Notes: generated from the letters alone by a model not told the origin. Shown: positions 9,092 to 18,093, counted from the stretch's first letter. The stretch is DNA of 64,000 bases from Azospirillum sp. TSO35-2 (GCF_003116095.1 NZ_LGRA01000021.1:1722977-1786976); one strand, 5' to 3'. Program-made: numbers and translations.

Positions 9092-9775
9092 ATGACCGCA
9101 GCGGACGATGCCACGCCTTCGACAGCCCCCGGCCGGGGTCCCGACCAAGCCCTCGGCCGGGTCGTGCCCTGCGGCGCCCGGTTCCGCGATGCCGTGCTGG
9201 ATCTGGCCGCCGCGCGCGGGGCTGGTGTGCCGGCCCTGACGACCGCCGCCTTGCTGCTGGCGCCGGAGGGAGCCCCCGACCCCGGCATCCGTGATGCCGG
9301 TGGCGAGGCGCTGCTGGAGGTGGGGAGCTGTGCCGCGTTCGGCACCGCATCCGACGTGGCGGTTCGCAAGGCGCTGGCCGCCGCGCTGGCGCTCGCCGAT
9401 CCCGGTGCCCGCATCCTGCCGGCCGAGGATGTCCGCCGGCTGGAGGCGGCGGTGGAAACGCTGGGCTACCGCAACAAGACACTGGCGCACGCGCTGCAAC
9501 GCCTGTCGTTCCAGCCGCTGGACGGCCGGATCACCGAGGTGCGCGACGCCGCGCAGCTGTTCGGCTTCGTCAACGAATGGTGCTTCGACGAGGAGCAGGT
9601 GCGGCGCCGCTTCCGCGAACTGGCGCCGGTCTATCATCCCGACACCGGCATCGTCGCCTGCCGCGAACGGATGGGGCAGTTGCTCGACGCCCGCAACCTG
9701 CTGGTCCGTCACGTCCGCACCGTCTACAGCTCGGGCGACTGGGTGGCGCGGCGCGGCGGCGGGCCGTCGGCGTAA
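9092..9775 (+). CDS. J-domain-like protein
   Basis: A 227-residue protein. The C-terminal part (about 165-215) resembles a J domain: the HPD tripeptide that stimulates DnaK ATPase is present at 182-184 (VYHPDTG), flanked by the helices EEQVRRRFRELAP and MGQLLDARNLLVRHV. The N-terminal 150 residues are helical and unrecognised. No Gly/Phe region or zinc finger is present, so it is not DnaJ itself but a specialised co-chaperone-like protein. ATG 9092 was chosen over GTG 9077. It runs convergently to the pentapeptide-repeat gene. Confidence 0.65.
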   Translation: MTAADDATPSTAPGRGPDQALGRVVPCGARFRDAVLDLAAARGAGVPALTTAALLLAPEGAPDPGIRDAGGEALLEVGSCAAFGTASDVAVRKALAAALALADPGARILPAEDVRRLEAAVETLGYRNKTLAHALQRLSFQPLDGRITEVRDAAQLFGFVNEWCFDEEQVRRRFRELAPVYHPDTGIVACRERMGQLLDARNLLVRHVRTVYSSGDWVARRGGGPSA

Positions 9776-9790
9776 GGGAAGAAGGCCCGG

Positions 9791-11140
9791 TCAGGCCAGC
9801 CCGATCGCCTCTTCGGTGATCGCCTGGTCCAGGGTGGCGCCGGTCAGGATGGCGCCGCTGAGGTCGGCCCCGGTCAGGTCGGCCTCGCCGAGGTCGGCGC
9901 CGGACAGGTCGGCGCCCGCCAGATTGGCGCCGGACAGGTTGGCCTTGCGCAGGTCGGCCTTGCACAGCAGCGCCATGCCCAGCCGGGCGCGCTGCAGGTT
10001 TGCGCGCCAGACATGGCCGCTCATCGTCTGGATGTGGACCGGGCCGAGCTGGGCGCCGGTCAGGTTGGCCCCGGTCAGGGTGGCGCGCTCGAAATTCACC
10101 CCGCGCAGATCGGCGTTCGACAGGTCGGCCTTGCGCAGATCGGCCAGCGACAGGTCGGCGATCGCCATCGACACCCCGGTCAGCGTGGCGTCGCGCAGCG
10201 TGATGCATTGCAGGATGGCCGCCGACAGGTTGATGCCGTCCAGCTTGCGCCCGGACAGGTCCAGCGCCGACAGGTCGGCGCGCTTGCCGGCCTTGCCGCC
10301 GCTGTCGATCCAGGACAGGTGCTCCACCAGCAGGTCGCGCAGGTCGTCGTCCGGGTTGTCCAGCGTCTTGGCCAGCACCGCCGCCTGGACGTTGGGCGAG
10401 CGCAGTTGGGCGGCGTCGAGGATCGCGCCGATCAGGGTGGCGCCGCTGAAGTTGGTGCGGTTGATGGCGCAGCCGGTCATCATCGCGCCCGACAGCTTGG
10501 CGCCCGACAGGTTCGCCTCCGTCAGGTCGGCGTCGGTCAGGTCGCAGCCGGTCAGGTTGGACCCGGTCAGGTTGGCGCGCATGAACTTGGTGCCGCGCAG
10601 GATGGCGTCGGTCAGGTCGGTCTGCATGACGAAGGCGTTGGCGATCTTGGCCCGCGACAGGTCGGCGCCACGGATGGTCGCCGCCGTCAGTTCCGACGTC
10701 AGCACCGAGTCCTCGTACTGATGGGCGAACATCTCGCCGCTGGAGTCGTAATGCAGCAGTGTGCCGTCGCGCAGGTCGACCTCGACCAGCGTCGCCTCGC
10801 TCAGCACGGCGCCGCGCAGGCAGGCGCCGCGCAGGTCGGCGCGGCGCAGATCGGCCTTCTCCAGGTTGGCCAGCCGCAGGTCGGCGGCGTAGAGGTTGGC
10901 GTTGGACAGGTTGGCGGCGGTCAGCCGGGCGCTGAACAGCTTGGCACCCGACAGGTCGGCGTCCGACAGGTCGATGCCCGACAGGTCGAGATGCGACAGG
11001 TCGCGCATCTTCAGGTTGGCGCGCACGCCGCCGGGCTGGCTTTTGCGGAAGGCCTGGTGCCGCAACAGGATCGCGTTGAGCTGACTTTGGGTCAGCTTGG
11101 TGCGCGGGCTGTTGGACCCGAAGCCCTGGGCGGACGACAT
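9791..11140 (-). CDS. Large pentapeptide-repeat protein
   Basis: A 449-residue protein made largely of A(D/N)LXX pentapeptides (for example LSGIDLSDADLSGAKLFSAR), which fold as a right-handed quadrilateral beta-helix. Two repeat blocks are separated by a non-repeat helical segment around residues 255-290 (DNPDDDLRDLLVEHLSW). No signal peptide or enzymatic domain is seen. Some family members mimic DNA and bind gyrase, but most are of unknown function, and nothing here decides the role. The start at ATG 11140 (MSSAQGFGSNSP) has GAAGG upstream; the longer frame to 11473 has no such support. Transcribed divergently from ffh. Confidence 0.85.
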   Translation of the reverse strand: MSSAQGFGSNSPRTKLTQSQLNAILLRHQAFRKSQPGGVRANLKMRDLSHLDLSGIDLSDADLSGAKLFSARLTAANLSNANLYAADLRLANLEKADLRRADLRGACLRGAVLSEATLVEVDLRDGTLLHYDSSGEMFAHQYEDSVLTSELTAATIRGADLSRAKIANAFVMQTDLTDAILRGTKFMRANLTGSNLTGCDLTDADLTEANLSGAKLSGAMMTGCAINRTNFSGATLIGAILDAAQLRSPNVQAAVLAKTLDNPDDDLRDLLVEHLSWIDSGGKAGKRADLSALDLSGRKLDGINLSAAILQCITLRDATLTGVSMAIADLSLADLRKADLSNADLRGVNFERATLTGANLTGAQLGPVHIQTMSGHVWRANLQRARLGMALLCKADLRKANLSGANLAGADLSGADLGEADLTGADLSGAILTGATLDQAITEEAIGLA

Positions 11141-11487
11141 CGCCGGTGAACCTTCTTGATGTGGTTGCTCATCATCGACGCAAGTCGCCAAAGAATCGTT
11201 AAGCATCGATTCCCTTGTAATAAATCTCGGACCGATAACCGCGGGCGGACAAGAACGACCTTCGGCCGAAGCCGGGCGGCCGACGGGGAGGTTGACAGGC
11301 CCCGGCGGTTTCCCTATGGTCCGCCGACCTGTCTTCCGCCAAGCCGATAGACCGGGTACCCCGGCCCCGCGCCGGGTATCTCCGCCAGTCCGCGAGAATC
11401 GCGCACTGGCGCTTTCGTGCTTGTGCGGGTGGCGGACCTGAATCCCCGGACCTGGTGCCGGACCCGAAACCAAGGATCGACGATCGC
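11141..11487. other. Divergent promoter region of the pentapeptide gene and ffh
   Basis: A 347-base gap between divergent genes. The left part (about 11160-11240) is unusually AT-rich for this window and probably holds the pentapeptide-gene promoter. A strong ffh promoter is listed separately. No small gene is visible. Confidence 0.5.
11292..11320 (+). promoter_or_regulatory. Candidate housekeeping promoter for ffh
   Basis: TTGACA at 11292-11297 and TATGGT at 11315-11320 are separated by exactly 17 bases. Initiation would be expected near 11327, leaving about 160 bases of leader before the ffh ATG. Confidence 0.65.
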
Positions 11488-12873
11488 ATGTTCGAAGGCC
11501 TGACCGGACGCCTGGGCGACATCTTCGACAAGCTGCGCCGCCGTGGCGCGCTGAGCGAAGAGGACGTCTCCGCCGCCTTGCGCGAAGTGCGCATCGCGCT
11601 GCTGGAGGCCGACGTCGCCCTGCCGGTGGTCAAGCAGTTCGTCACCCAGGTGAAGGAACGCGCCGTCGGGCAGGAGGTGCTGAAGTCGGTCACCCCCGGC
11701 CAGCAGGTCATCAAGATCGTCCACGACAACCTCGTGGAGATGCTGGGCGAAGGGTCCGACATCAACCTGAACGCCGCCGCCCCGGTGCCGATCCTGATGG
11801 TCGGCCTGCAGGGCTCGGGCAAGACCACCAGCACCGCCAAGATCGCGCTGCGGCTGAAGACGCGGGACCGCAAGAAGGTCCTGATGGCCTCGCTGGACGT
11901 CCGCCGTCCGGCCGCGCAGGAACAGCTGAAGGTGCTGGGCGAGCAGACCGGCGTCGCCACGCTGCCGATCGTCCCGGGCCAGGACCCGGTCGCCATCGCC
12001 CGCCGTGCCATGGAGACCGGCCGTCTCGAAGGCTACGACGTGGTGATGCTCGACACCGCCGGCCGCCTCGCCATCGACGAGGAGCTGATGGCGGAGGTCG
12101 CGGCGGTCCGCGACGCGACCCGGCCGGCGGAAACGCTGCTGGTCGCCGACGCGATGACCGGTCAGGACGCCGTCACCGTCGCCACCAACTTCAACGACAA
12201 GGTCGGCATCACCGGCATCGTGCTGACCCGCGTCGACGGCGATGCCCGTGGCGGCGCCGCCCTGTCGATGCGCCAGATCACCGGCAAGCCGATCAAGCTG
12301 CTGGGCGTCGGCGAGAAGATCGACGCGCTGGAGCCGTTCCACCCCGACCGCATCGCCGGCCGCATCCTCGGCATGGGCGACGTGGTGTCGCTGGTGGAAA
12401 AGGCCGTCGAGACCATCGACAAGGACGAGGCTGAAAAGCTCGCCCGCAAGATGGAGAAGGGCCAGGGCTTCGACCTTGACGACATGGCGATGCAGCTGAA
12501 GCAGCTCCGCAAGATGGGCGGCATGTCCGGCCTGATGGGGATGCTGCCGGGCATCGGCAAGATCAAGGACCAGATGAAGGACGCCAACATCGACGACGGA
12601 ATGATCAAGCGCCAGGAGGCGATCATCTCCTCGATGACCAAGGCGGAGCGCAAGAACCCCGACATCATCAAGGCATCGCGCCGCAAGCGCATCGCCGCCG
12701 GCTCCGGCACCTCGGTGCAGGAGGTCAACAAGCTGCTGAAGCAGTTCGAGACGATGCGCGGCATGATGAAGCAGGTGCAGAAGCTGGGGAAGAAGGGGAT
12801 GCTGCGCGGCGGCCTCGGCAACCTGCTGCCCAAGGGCTTGGGCGGCTTTGGCGGCAAGGGGCCCTTCGGATGA
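11488..12873 (+). CDS. ffh: Signal recognition particle protein Ffh
   Basis: This SRP54-type GTPase binds SRP RNA and signal sequences of nascent membrane proteins and delivers ribosomes to FtsY. In 461 residues the N domain leads into a GTPase domain with the P-loop GLQGSGKTT and the DTAGRL motif. The C-terminal M domain is Met-rich (MGGMSGLMGMLPG, MRGMMKQ) and contains the SRP-RNA-binding part. The ATG at 11488 (MFEGLTGRLGDIF) matches family starts and lies about 8 bases after AAGGA. It heads the ffh-rpsP-rimM-trmD-rplS cluster usual in Proteobacteria. Confidence 0.97.
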   Translation: MFEGLTGRLGDIFDKLRRRGALSEEDVSAALREVRIALLEADVALPVVKQFVTQVKERAVGQEVLKSVTPGQQVIKIVHDNLVEMLGEGSDINLNAAAPVPILMVGLQGSGKTTSTAKIALRLKTRDRKKVLMASLDVRRPAAQEQLKVLGEQTGVATLPIVPGQDPVAIARRAMETGRLEGYDVVMLDTAGRLAIDEELMAEVAAVRDATRPAETLLVADAMTGQDAVTVATNFNDKVGITGIVLTRVDGDARGGAALSMRQITGKPIKLLGVGEKIDALEPFHPDRIAGRILGMGDVVSLVEKAVETIDKDEAEKLARKMEKGQGFDLDDMAMQLKQLRKMGGMSGLMGMLPGIGKIKDQMKDANIDDGMIKRQEAIISSMTKAERKNPDIIKASRRKRIAAGSGTSVQEVNKLLKQFETMRGMMKQVQKLGKKGMLRGGLGNLLPKGLGGFGGKGPFG

Positions 12874-13018
12874 CCGTCCCCCGGCATTCCCACGCCAACA
12901 CCCATTCCGGACTTGCCGCCGACCCGGGCTGAACACCGGGTCGGGGCGGTCCAGCCTCTCCCGCCTGAACGGCGGATCACCTCCAATCGTTTGACTTAAG
13001 CAGAGAAAGTTTCGACCA

Positions 13019-13375
13019 ATGGCTCTCAAGATTCGTCTGGCTCGCGGTGGTGCGAAGAAGCGTCCGTTCTACTCGATCGTCGTCGCGGATGCCCGCAGCC
13101 CGCGTGACGGCCGCTTCATCGAGAAGATCGGCACCTACAACCCGATGCTGCCGCGCGAGCACGAGCAGCGCATCATCCTCGACGCCGAGCGCGCCAAGCA
13201 TTGGCTGTCGGTCGGCGCCCAGCCGACGGACCGCGTCGTGCTGTTCCTGGCGAACGCCGGCCTGGTCGAGAAGCCGGCCTACCGCGAGACGCCGAAGCAG
13301 TCGGCTCCGAAGGCCAAGGCGCAGGAGCGTCTGAAGGCCGAGGCCGCCGCTGCCGCCGCCGCGGCCGAAGGCTGA
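13019..13375 (+). CDS. rpsP: 30S ribosomal protein S16
   Basis: This 118-residue ribosomal protein of the small-subunit body begins with the family signature MALKIRLARGGAKKRPFYSI and continues with the conserved EKIGTYNPM. The C-terminal extension is Ala/Lys-rich, ending in a long Ala run, as in other alphaproteobacterial S16 proteins. It lies 145 bases after ffh; a G+C-rich hairpin (about 12933-12954) in that gap has no T-run and may be an attenuator or mRNA processing site. rimM follows closely. Confidence 0.97.
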   Translation: MALKIRLARGGAKKRPFYSIVVADARSPRDGRFIEKIGTYNPMLPREHEQRIILDAERAKHWLSVGAQPTDRVVLFLANAGLVEKPAYRETPKQSAPKAKAQERLKAEAAAAAAAAEG

Positions 13376-13428
13376 GCCTGACGGCTCGAACGGACGGGGC
13401 TTGAAACGACGTGCCGGGTAATCCTCCG

Positions 13429-14028
13429 ATGACCGCCAAGGTTGGTTCAGGCCCGATCCGCTCGGGCAGGGTCTGCGTCGGCCAGTTCGTCGGATCGCAC
13501 GGCGTTCGCGGGTTGGTGAAGCTGCGCAGCTTCACCGCCGAACCCGCCGATGTCGCGGCCTACGGTCCACTGTCGGACGACAGCGGCGCCCGCCGCTTCA
13601 CGGTCGCTCTCCAGGGCATGGTCAAGGACAACTTCCTGGCCAAGGTCGAGGGGATCACGACCCGTGAACAGGCGCAGGCGCTGGCCGGTGTCCTGCTCCA
13701 CGTCGACCGCGCCGCCCTGCCGGAGAACGAGGACGAGGACGAGTTCTACCACGCCGACCTGATCGGCCTGCGTGCGGAACTCGCCGACGGAACCCTCTAC
13801 GGCACGGTGAAGGCGGTCTACGACTTCGGGGCCGGCGACGTGCTGGAGATCCGCATCGGGACGGGCGCGCTGGAGATGCTTCCCTTCTCCAAGGCCTGCG
13901 TGCCGGTGGTGGATGTCCGGGGCGGGCGGGTCGTCGTCGACCTGCCGGCGGTGATCGAAGCCCGCGAGGGCCAGCCGGACGCCGATGGCGACGGGGATGA
14001 GGACGACGGTGGGGAGGTGGGGCCGTGA
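13429..14028 (+). CDS. rimM: Ribosome maturation factor RimM
   Basis: RimM assists 30S head assembly and binds S19. The 199-residue protein has the N-terminal RimM beta-barrel (VCVGQFVGSHGVRGLVKLRS) and a C-terminal PRC-like barrel (FYHADLIGLRAELADG). The tail is acidic (DGDGDEDDGGEV). ATG 13429 is preferred over GTG 13411. The TGA stop overlaps the trmD GTG by four bases, so the two are translationally coupled, as is common for this pair. Confidence 0.95.
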   Translation: MTAKVGSGPIRSGRVCVGQFVGSHGVRGLVKLRSFTAEPADVAAYGPLSDDSGARRFTVALQGMVKDNFLAKVEGITTREQAQALAGVLLHVDRAALPENEDEDEFYHADLIGLRAELADGTLYGTVKAVYDFGAGDVLEIRIGTGALEMLPFSKACVPVVDVRGGRVVVDLPAVIEAREGQPDADGDGDEDDGGEVGP

Positions 14029-14834
14029 ATCACGGCGCCGACGGCCCCCGTGTCTGGACGGTCAAGGTTCTGACGCTGTTCCCGGAAATGTTTCCGGGGC
14101 CGCTTGGCCAGTCGCTGGCCGGCAAGGCGTTGGAAAATGGAGTCTGGGCGCTGGAATCGGTGGACATTCGCTCGTTTGCGCGCGATAAACACCGCTCCGT
14201 CGACGACACCCCCTTCGGCGGAGGGGCCGGCATGGTCATGCGCCCCGATGTGCTGGACGCGGCTTTGACCGCGACGGCGGGACCTGTGGGGGCACCGGAA
14301 CGCGGCCGGGCGATTTATCTGTCGCCTCGCGGACGGGTGCTGAACCAGGAACTGGTCAAGGAGCTGGCCGCCACCCCGGTGGTGACGCTGCTCTGCGGCC
14401 GGTACGAAGGGGTGGACCAGCGGGTCCTCGATGCGCACGGCCTTGAAGAGGTCAGCCTCGGGGATTTCGTGCTGTCCGGCGGGGAACCCGCCGCTCTGTG
14501 CCTGATCGATGCCGTGGTGCGCTTGCTCCCCGGTGTCATGGGCAACACGGAGACGGCGGGCGAAGAGAGTTTCGAACGGGGGTTGCTCGAATACCCCCAC
14601 TACACCCGGCCGGCGGTCTGGACCGACGGGCAGGGTGTGGAACGCGCGGTGCCGGAGGTTCTGCTGTCCGGTCACCACGGAAAGGTCAAAGCCTGGCGGC
14701 TGGCCGAGGCGGAGACGATCACGGCGGCCCGACGGCCGGACCTGTGGTCGCTCTACCAGGCAAGTCGTCCGGCAGCCACTGTTACGAACAAGGGTCGGCG
14801 GCAGGCTCGCCGGCGCGACCCGAAACCGGAGTGA
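14025..14834 (+). CDS. trmD: tRNA (guanine-37-N1)-methyltransferase
   Basis: TrmD methylates G37 next to the anticodon of several tRNAs using S-adenosylmethionine, preventing frameshifting. This 269-residue SPOUT enzyme shows the trefoil-knot motifs YLSPRGRVLNQ, LLCGRYEGVDQRVL and LGDFVLSGGE, plus GGGAGMVMRPDVL. A basic tail (KGRRQARRRDPKPE) ends the protein. The GTG start overlaps the rimM stop. rplS follows after 41 bases. Confidence 0.97.
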   Translation: MNHGADGPRVWTVKVLTLFPEMFPGPLGQSLAGKALENGVWALESVDIRSFARDKHRSVDDTPFGGGAGMVMRPDVLDAALTATAGPVGAPERGRAIYLSPRGRVLNQELVKELAATPVVTLLCGRYEGVDQRVLDAHGLEEVSLGDFVLSGGEPAALCLIDAVVRLLPGVMGNTETAGEESFERGLLEYPHYTRPAVWTDGQGVERAVPEVLLSGHHGKVKAWRLAEAETITAARRPDLWSLYQASRPAATVTNKGRRQARRRDPKPE

Positions 14835-14875
14835 CGGTCCGCCGCGAGGCGCACCGATTGAAAAGGGGTAGTGCT

Positions 14876-15274
14876 ATGAACCTGTTGCAGCAGCTCGAGC
14901 AGGAGCAGATCGAGAAGGCCCTCGGTGGCAAGACGATCCCGGAATTCTCGCCGGGCGACACGGTCCGCGTGAACGTGAAGGTCGTCGAAGGCACGCGCGA
15001 GCGCGTCCAGGCCTATGAGGGCGTCGTGATCGCCCGCAAGAACGCCGCCGTGAACTCGTCTTTCACGGTCCGCAAGATCAGCTACGGCGAGGGCGTGGAG
15101 CGCGTGTTCCCGCTGTACTCCCCGCGCATCGACTCGATCGAGTTGGTCCGCCGCGGCGATGTCCGTCGCGCCAAGCTGTACTATCTGCGCGATCTGCGCG
15201 GCAAGGCGGCTCGCATTTCCGAGCGCACCACCGGCCGCGGCATGGTCAACGGCCGCGTCAAGGCCGCCGAGTAA
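14876..15274 (+). CDS. rplS: 50S ribosomal protein L19
   Basis: This 132-residue ribosomal protein lies at the subunit interface. The family signatures IPEFSPGDTVRV, RVQAYEGVVIA and SFTVRKISYGEGVERVFPLYSP are all visible. AAAAGGGG eight bases before the ATG at 14876 fixes the start. It closes the ffh-rplS group. A hairpin (15311-15337) downstream may end that transcript before rpmH. Confidence 0.97.
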   Translation: MNLLQQLEQEQIEKALGGKTIPEFSPGDTVRVNVKVVEGTRERVQAYEGVVIARKNAAVNSSFTVRKISYGEGVERVFPLYSPRIDSIELVRRGDVRRAKLYYLRDLRGKAARISERTTGRGMVNGRVKAAE

Positions 15275-15310
15275 GCCGCACTCCGGCTTCGGTTTCCAGG
15301 TTCGTAGATT

Positions 15311-15337
15311 CGACGCCCGGCCGTCAGGCTGGGCGTC
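15311..15337 (+). terminator. Possible terminator hairpin after rplS
   Basis: GACGCCC and GGGCGTC arms flank a 12-base centre and are followed by TTCGTC. The U-tract is weak, so termination may be partial. Confidence 0.4.
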
Positions 15338-15378
15338 TTCGTCCCGCAACACTCAGCAAAGCGTAAGGAGTAGGCGCC

Positions 15379-15513
15379 ATGAAGCGCACGTTCCAACCCA
15401 GCAAAATCGTGCGTAAGCGTCGCCACGGCTTCCGCCACCGCATGTCGACCGTCGGCGGCCGCAAGGTCATCGCCCGTCGCCGCGCCCGCGGCCGCAAGGT
15501 CCTGAGCGCCTGA
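15379..15513 (+). CDS. rpmH: 50S ribosomal protein L34
   Basis: A 44-residue, very basic ribosomal protein with the family sequence MKRTFQPSKIVRKRRHGFRH at its start and RARGRKVLSA at its end. AAGGAG lies eight bases before the ATG. The rnpA start follows seven bases after the stop, the universal bacterial order rpmH-rnpA-yidD-yidC. Length and sequence are normal for the family. Confidence 0.97.
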   Translation: MKRTFQPSKIVRKRRHGFRHRMSTVGGRKVIARRRARGRKVLSA

Positions 15514-15520
15514 TCCCGCG

Positions 15521-15904
15521 ATGGCGCCGGGCCACACGGTCGGGCGCCTGATGCGGCGGCCGGAATTTCTGGCCGTGGCCGGAACGCGCCGCAAGCATGT
15601 GGCGCCCGGCCTGATCCTCCAGGTGCGCCGGCACGACGACAAGCAGCGGCCTGCCGATGGCGGGCCGCCGATCCGTCTTGGTTTGACGGCGAGCCGCAAG
15701 GTCGGCAACGCGGTGGTGCGCAATCGCGCCCGCCGCCGTTTGCGTGAGGCCGCGCGGCAGATTCTTCCCATCCACGCCGCACCCGGCCATGATTTCGTGC
15801 TGGTCGCCCGCGGCGACACGGCCGAGAGGCCGTGGTCCGACCTGATCGGCGATCTGACCGCCGCGCTGAAACGTCTCGGCCTTTGGCGCGAGACGGAGGG
15901 GTAG
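15521..15904 (+). CDS. rnpA: Ribonuclease P protein component
   Basis: This 127-residue basic protein subunit of RNase P helps the RNA subunit bind and cleave 5' leaders of precursor tRNAs. The diagnostic RNR-type motif is visible as KVGNAVVRNRARRRLREAAR. An insert between strands (RRHDDKQRPADGGPP) makes it slightly longer than the Escherichia coli protein. It sits between rpmH and yidD, as expected. Confidence 0.95.
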   Translation: MAPGHTVGRLMRRPEFLAVAGTRRKHVAPGLILQVRRHDDKQRPADGGPPIRLGLTASRKVGNAVVRNRARRRLREAARQILPIHAAPGHDFVLVARGDTAERPWSDLIGDLTAALKRLGLWRETEG

Positions 15905-15918
15905 GGGGCCGCGACGCC

Positions 15919-16263
15919 ATGTTCCGCATCGACGGACTCCGCATCGCCGGCCTCAGCCCGCTCGCGCATCTGCTCCGCGCGCTCGTCTATCTCTATCGCT
16001 GGACCTTGTCGCCCTTCGTGGGCTGGCACTGCCGGTTCCAGCCGACCTGCTCCCGCTACGCCATCGAATCGCTGGAAAAGCACGGGGCCATCCGGGGGGG
16101 ATGGCTGACGCTGCGCCGGCTCGGGCGTTGCCATCCCTGGGGCGGGTCCGGCTGGGATCCGGTGCCCGATCCGGCCGGCCGGCAGGGGGCGCATCCGCCC
16201 CATGACGGTGGCGCGCCGCAAAAAGGGCAGGCCGGTGTTGCCCAGCCCCACGAAAACCCGTAA
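15919..16263 (+). CDS. yidD: Membrane protein insertion efficiency factor YidD
   Basis: A 114-residue member of the YidD (haemolytic-domain) family that aids YidC-dependent membrane insertion. The core LVYLYRWTLSPFVGWHCRFQ, the PTCSRYAIESLEKHG motif with its conserved Cys, and the RLGRCHPW motif are all visible. A hydrophilic Gly/Pro/His tail follows the conserved domain. It starts 14 bases after rnpA and ends 55 bases before the yidC start. Confidence 0.93.
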   Translation: MFRIDGLRIAGLSPLAHLLRALVYLYRWTLSPFVGWHCRFQPTCSRYAIESLEKHGAIRGGWLTLRRLGRCHPWGGSGWDPVPDPAGRQGAHPPHDGGAPQKGQAGVAQPHENP

Positions 16264-16318
16264 CAAGGCCGCGCACACGCCGCCCTTCTTCCAAAGGCCC
16301 CACGGCAACCGGGACGCC

Positions 16319-18055
16319 ATGACCGACCAACGCAACCTCATCATCGCGATTGCCCTGTCGATCGCCATCCTGCTCGGCTTCCAGTATTTCTACGAGAAGC
16401 CGCGGGTGGACCAGCAGAAGCAGATCGCCGCCCAGCAGGCCGCGCGGACCGAACAGACGGTTCCGGTTCCCGCCGCCGGCCTGCCCGGCGTGCCCGGCGC
16501 GCCGCCCTCGGCCTCGGCCGAGGTTGCCAAGGACCGCGCCGTCCTGGTCGCCGAGCAAATCGCCGCCGGGTCGCGCGTGAAGATCGACACGCCGTCGCTG
16601 CATGGTTCGGTGAACCTCGTCGGCGGCCGCATCGACGACCTGACGCTCGCCACCTACCACGAGACGCCGGACCCCAAGAGCCCGGAGATCGTGCTGCTGT
16701 CCCCGGCCGGCACGCCGGCGGCCTACTACGCCGAATTCGGCTGGCTGCCGCAGGGCGCCGGCGTCGCCGCGCCGACCGCGACCACCCAGTGGAAGGCGGA
16801 CAGCGACGTGCTGACCCCGGCCAAGCCGCTGACGCTGACCTGGGACAACGGCCAGGGGCTGGTGTTCGAACGCAAGATCGCGCTCGACCCCGACTTCATG
16901 TTCACCGTGACCCAGTCGGTGCGCAACACCGGTGCCGCCCCGGTCAGCCTGCTGCCCTACAGCCTGGTGTCGCGCAGCGGCACGCCGCAGACCTCGGGCT
17001 ACTACATCCTGCATGAAGGCCCGCTCGGCGTCTTCAACGGCTCGCTGACCGAAGAGAAGTACGACGACGTCCGCAAGGCCGGCACCATCTCGAAGGAGAC
17101 CACCGGCGGCTGGATCGGCATCACCGACAAGTACTGGCTGGTCTCGCTGGTCCCCGACCCGAACGAGAAGGTCACCGCCCGCTTCGTCCACAGCGAGGTC
17201 GCCAACACCTCGCGCTACCAGACCGACACCATGGGTGCCCCGGTCGAGGTGGCGCCGGGCGCCACGGTGGAGAACACCGCCCGCCTGTTCGCCGGCGCCA
17301 AGCAGGTGAAGCTGCTCGACAGCTACTCCGAGAAGCTCAACATCAAGAATTTCGATCTGGCGATCGATTTCGGCTGGTTCTACTTCCTGACCAAGCCCTT
17401 CTTCTACGCCCTGGATTTCCTGGGCCGCGTCATCGGCAACTTCGGCATCGCCATCCTGGTTCTGACGGTCTGCGTGAAGGCGATCTTCTTCCCGCTCGCC
17501 AACAAGTCCTATCAGGCGATGAGCAAGATGAAGGCGCTGCAGCCCAAGATGCAGGAGCTGCGCGAGAAGTTCGCCGACGACCAGCCGCGGATGAACCAGG
17601 AGCTGATGGCGCTGTACAAGCGCGAGAAGGTGTCCCCGGTGTCGGGCTGCCTGCCGATCGTCATCCAGATCCCGGTGTTCTTCTCGCTCTACAAGGTGCT
17701 GTTCGTGACCATCGAGATGCGGCACGCGCCGTTCTTCGGCTGGATCCACGATTTGTCCTCGCCCGACCCGACCAACCTGTTCACCCTGTTCGGCCTGATC
17801 CCGTGGTCGCCGCCGACCATGCTGCATCTCGGCCTGTGGCCGCTGATCATGGGCGTCACCATGTGGGCGCAGCAGAAGATGAACCCGGCGCCGCCGGACC
17901 CGGTCCAGCAGAAGGTGTTCCAGTTCCTGCCCATCGTCTTCACCTTCATGCTCGCCGGCTTCCCGGCCGGTCTGGTGATCTACTGGGCCTGGAACAACTC
18001 GCTGTCGGTCCTGCAGCAGTGGACCATCATGAAGCGGATGGGCGTGAAGGCCTGA
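16319..18055 (+). CDS. yidC: Membrane protein insertase YidC
   Basis: A 578-residue inner-membrane insertase acting alone or with SecYEG. An N-terminal membrane anchor (LIIAIALSIAILLGFQYFY) is followed by a Pro/Ala-rich linker, a large periplasmic beta-domain (about 80-330) and the conserved five-helix C-terminal region starting near FYFLTKPFFYALDFLG, with the cytoplasmic KMKALQPKMQELREKF and the GCLPIVIQIPVFFSLYKVL helix. The start at ATG 16319 gives the normal short N-terminus. A strong terminator follows. Confidence 0.97.
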   Translation: MTDQRNLIIAIALSIAILLGFQYFYEKPRVDQQKQIAAQQAARTEQTVPVPAAGLPGVPGAPPSASAEVAKDRAVLVAEQIAAGSRVKIDTPSLHGSVNLVGGRIDDLTLATYHETPDPKSPEIVLLSPAGTPAAYYAEFGWLPQGAGVAAPTATTQWKADSDVLTPAKPLTLTWDNGQGLVFERKIALDPDFMFTVTQSVRNTGAAPVSLLPYSLVSRSGTPQTSGYYILHEGPLGVFNGSLTEEKYDDVRKAGTISKETTGGWIGITDKYWLVSLVPDPNEKVTARFVHSEVANTSRYQTDTMGAPVEVAPGATVENTARLFAGAKQVKLLDSYSEKLNIKNFDLAIDFGWFYFLTKPFFYALDFLGRVIGNFGIAILVLTVCVKAIFFPLANKSYQAMSKMKALQPKMQELREKFADDQPRMNQELMALYKREKVSPVSGCLPIVIQIPVFFSLYKVLFVTIEMRHAPFFGWIHDLSSPDPTNLFTLFGLIPWSPPTMLHLGLWPLIMGVTMWAQQKMNPAPPDPVQQKVFQFLPIVFTFMLAGFPAGLVIYWAWNNSLSVLQQWTIMKRMGVKA

Positions 18056-18093
18056 TCCTTCTCCCCGCGCTCTGACACCGCCTTCCGACACTG

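Noticed and set aside
9790..11140. Tandem DNA repeats as a CRISPR array or satellite
   Set aside because: The periodicity comes from pentapeptide codons (15-base units with drift) in an intact coding frame.
10013..11149. Open frame antisense to the pentapeptide-repeat gene
   Set aside because: A mirrored repeat product (VGQ/RQV-rich) that follows from the repeats in the sense gene.
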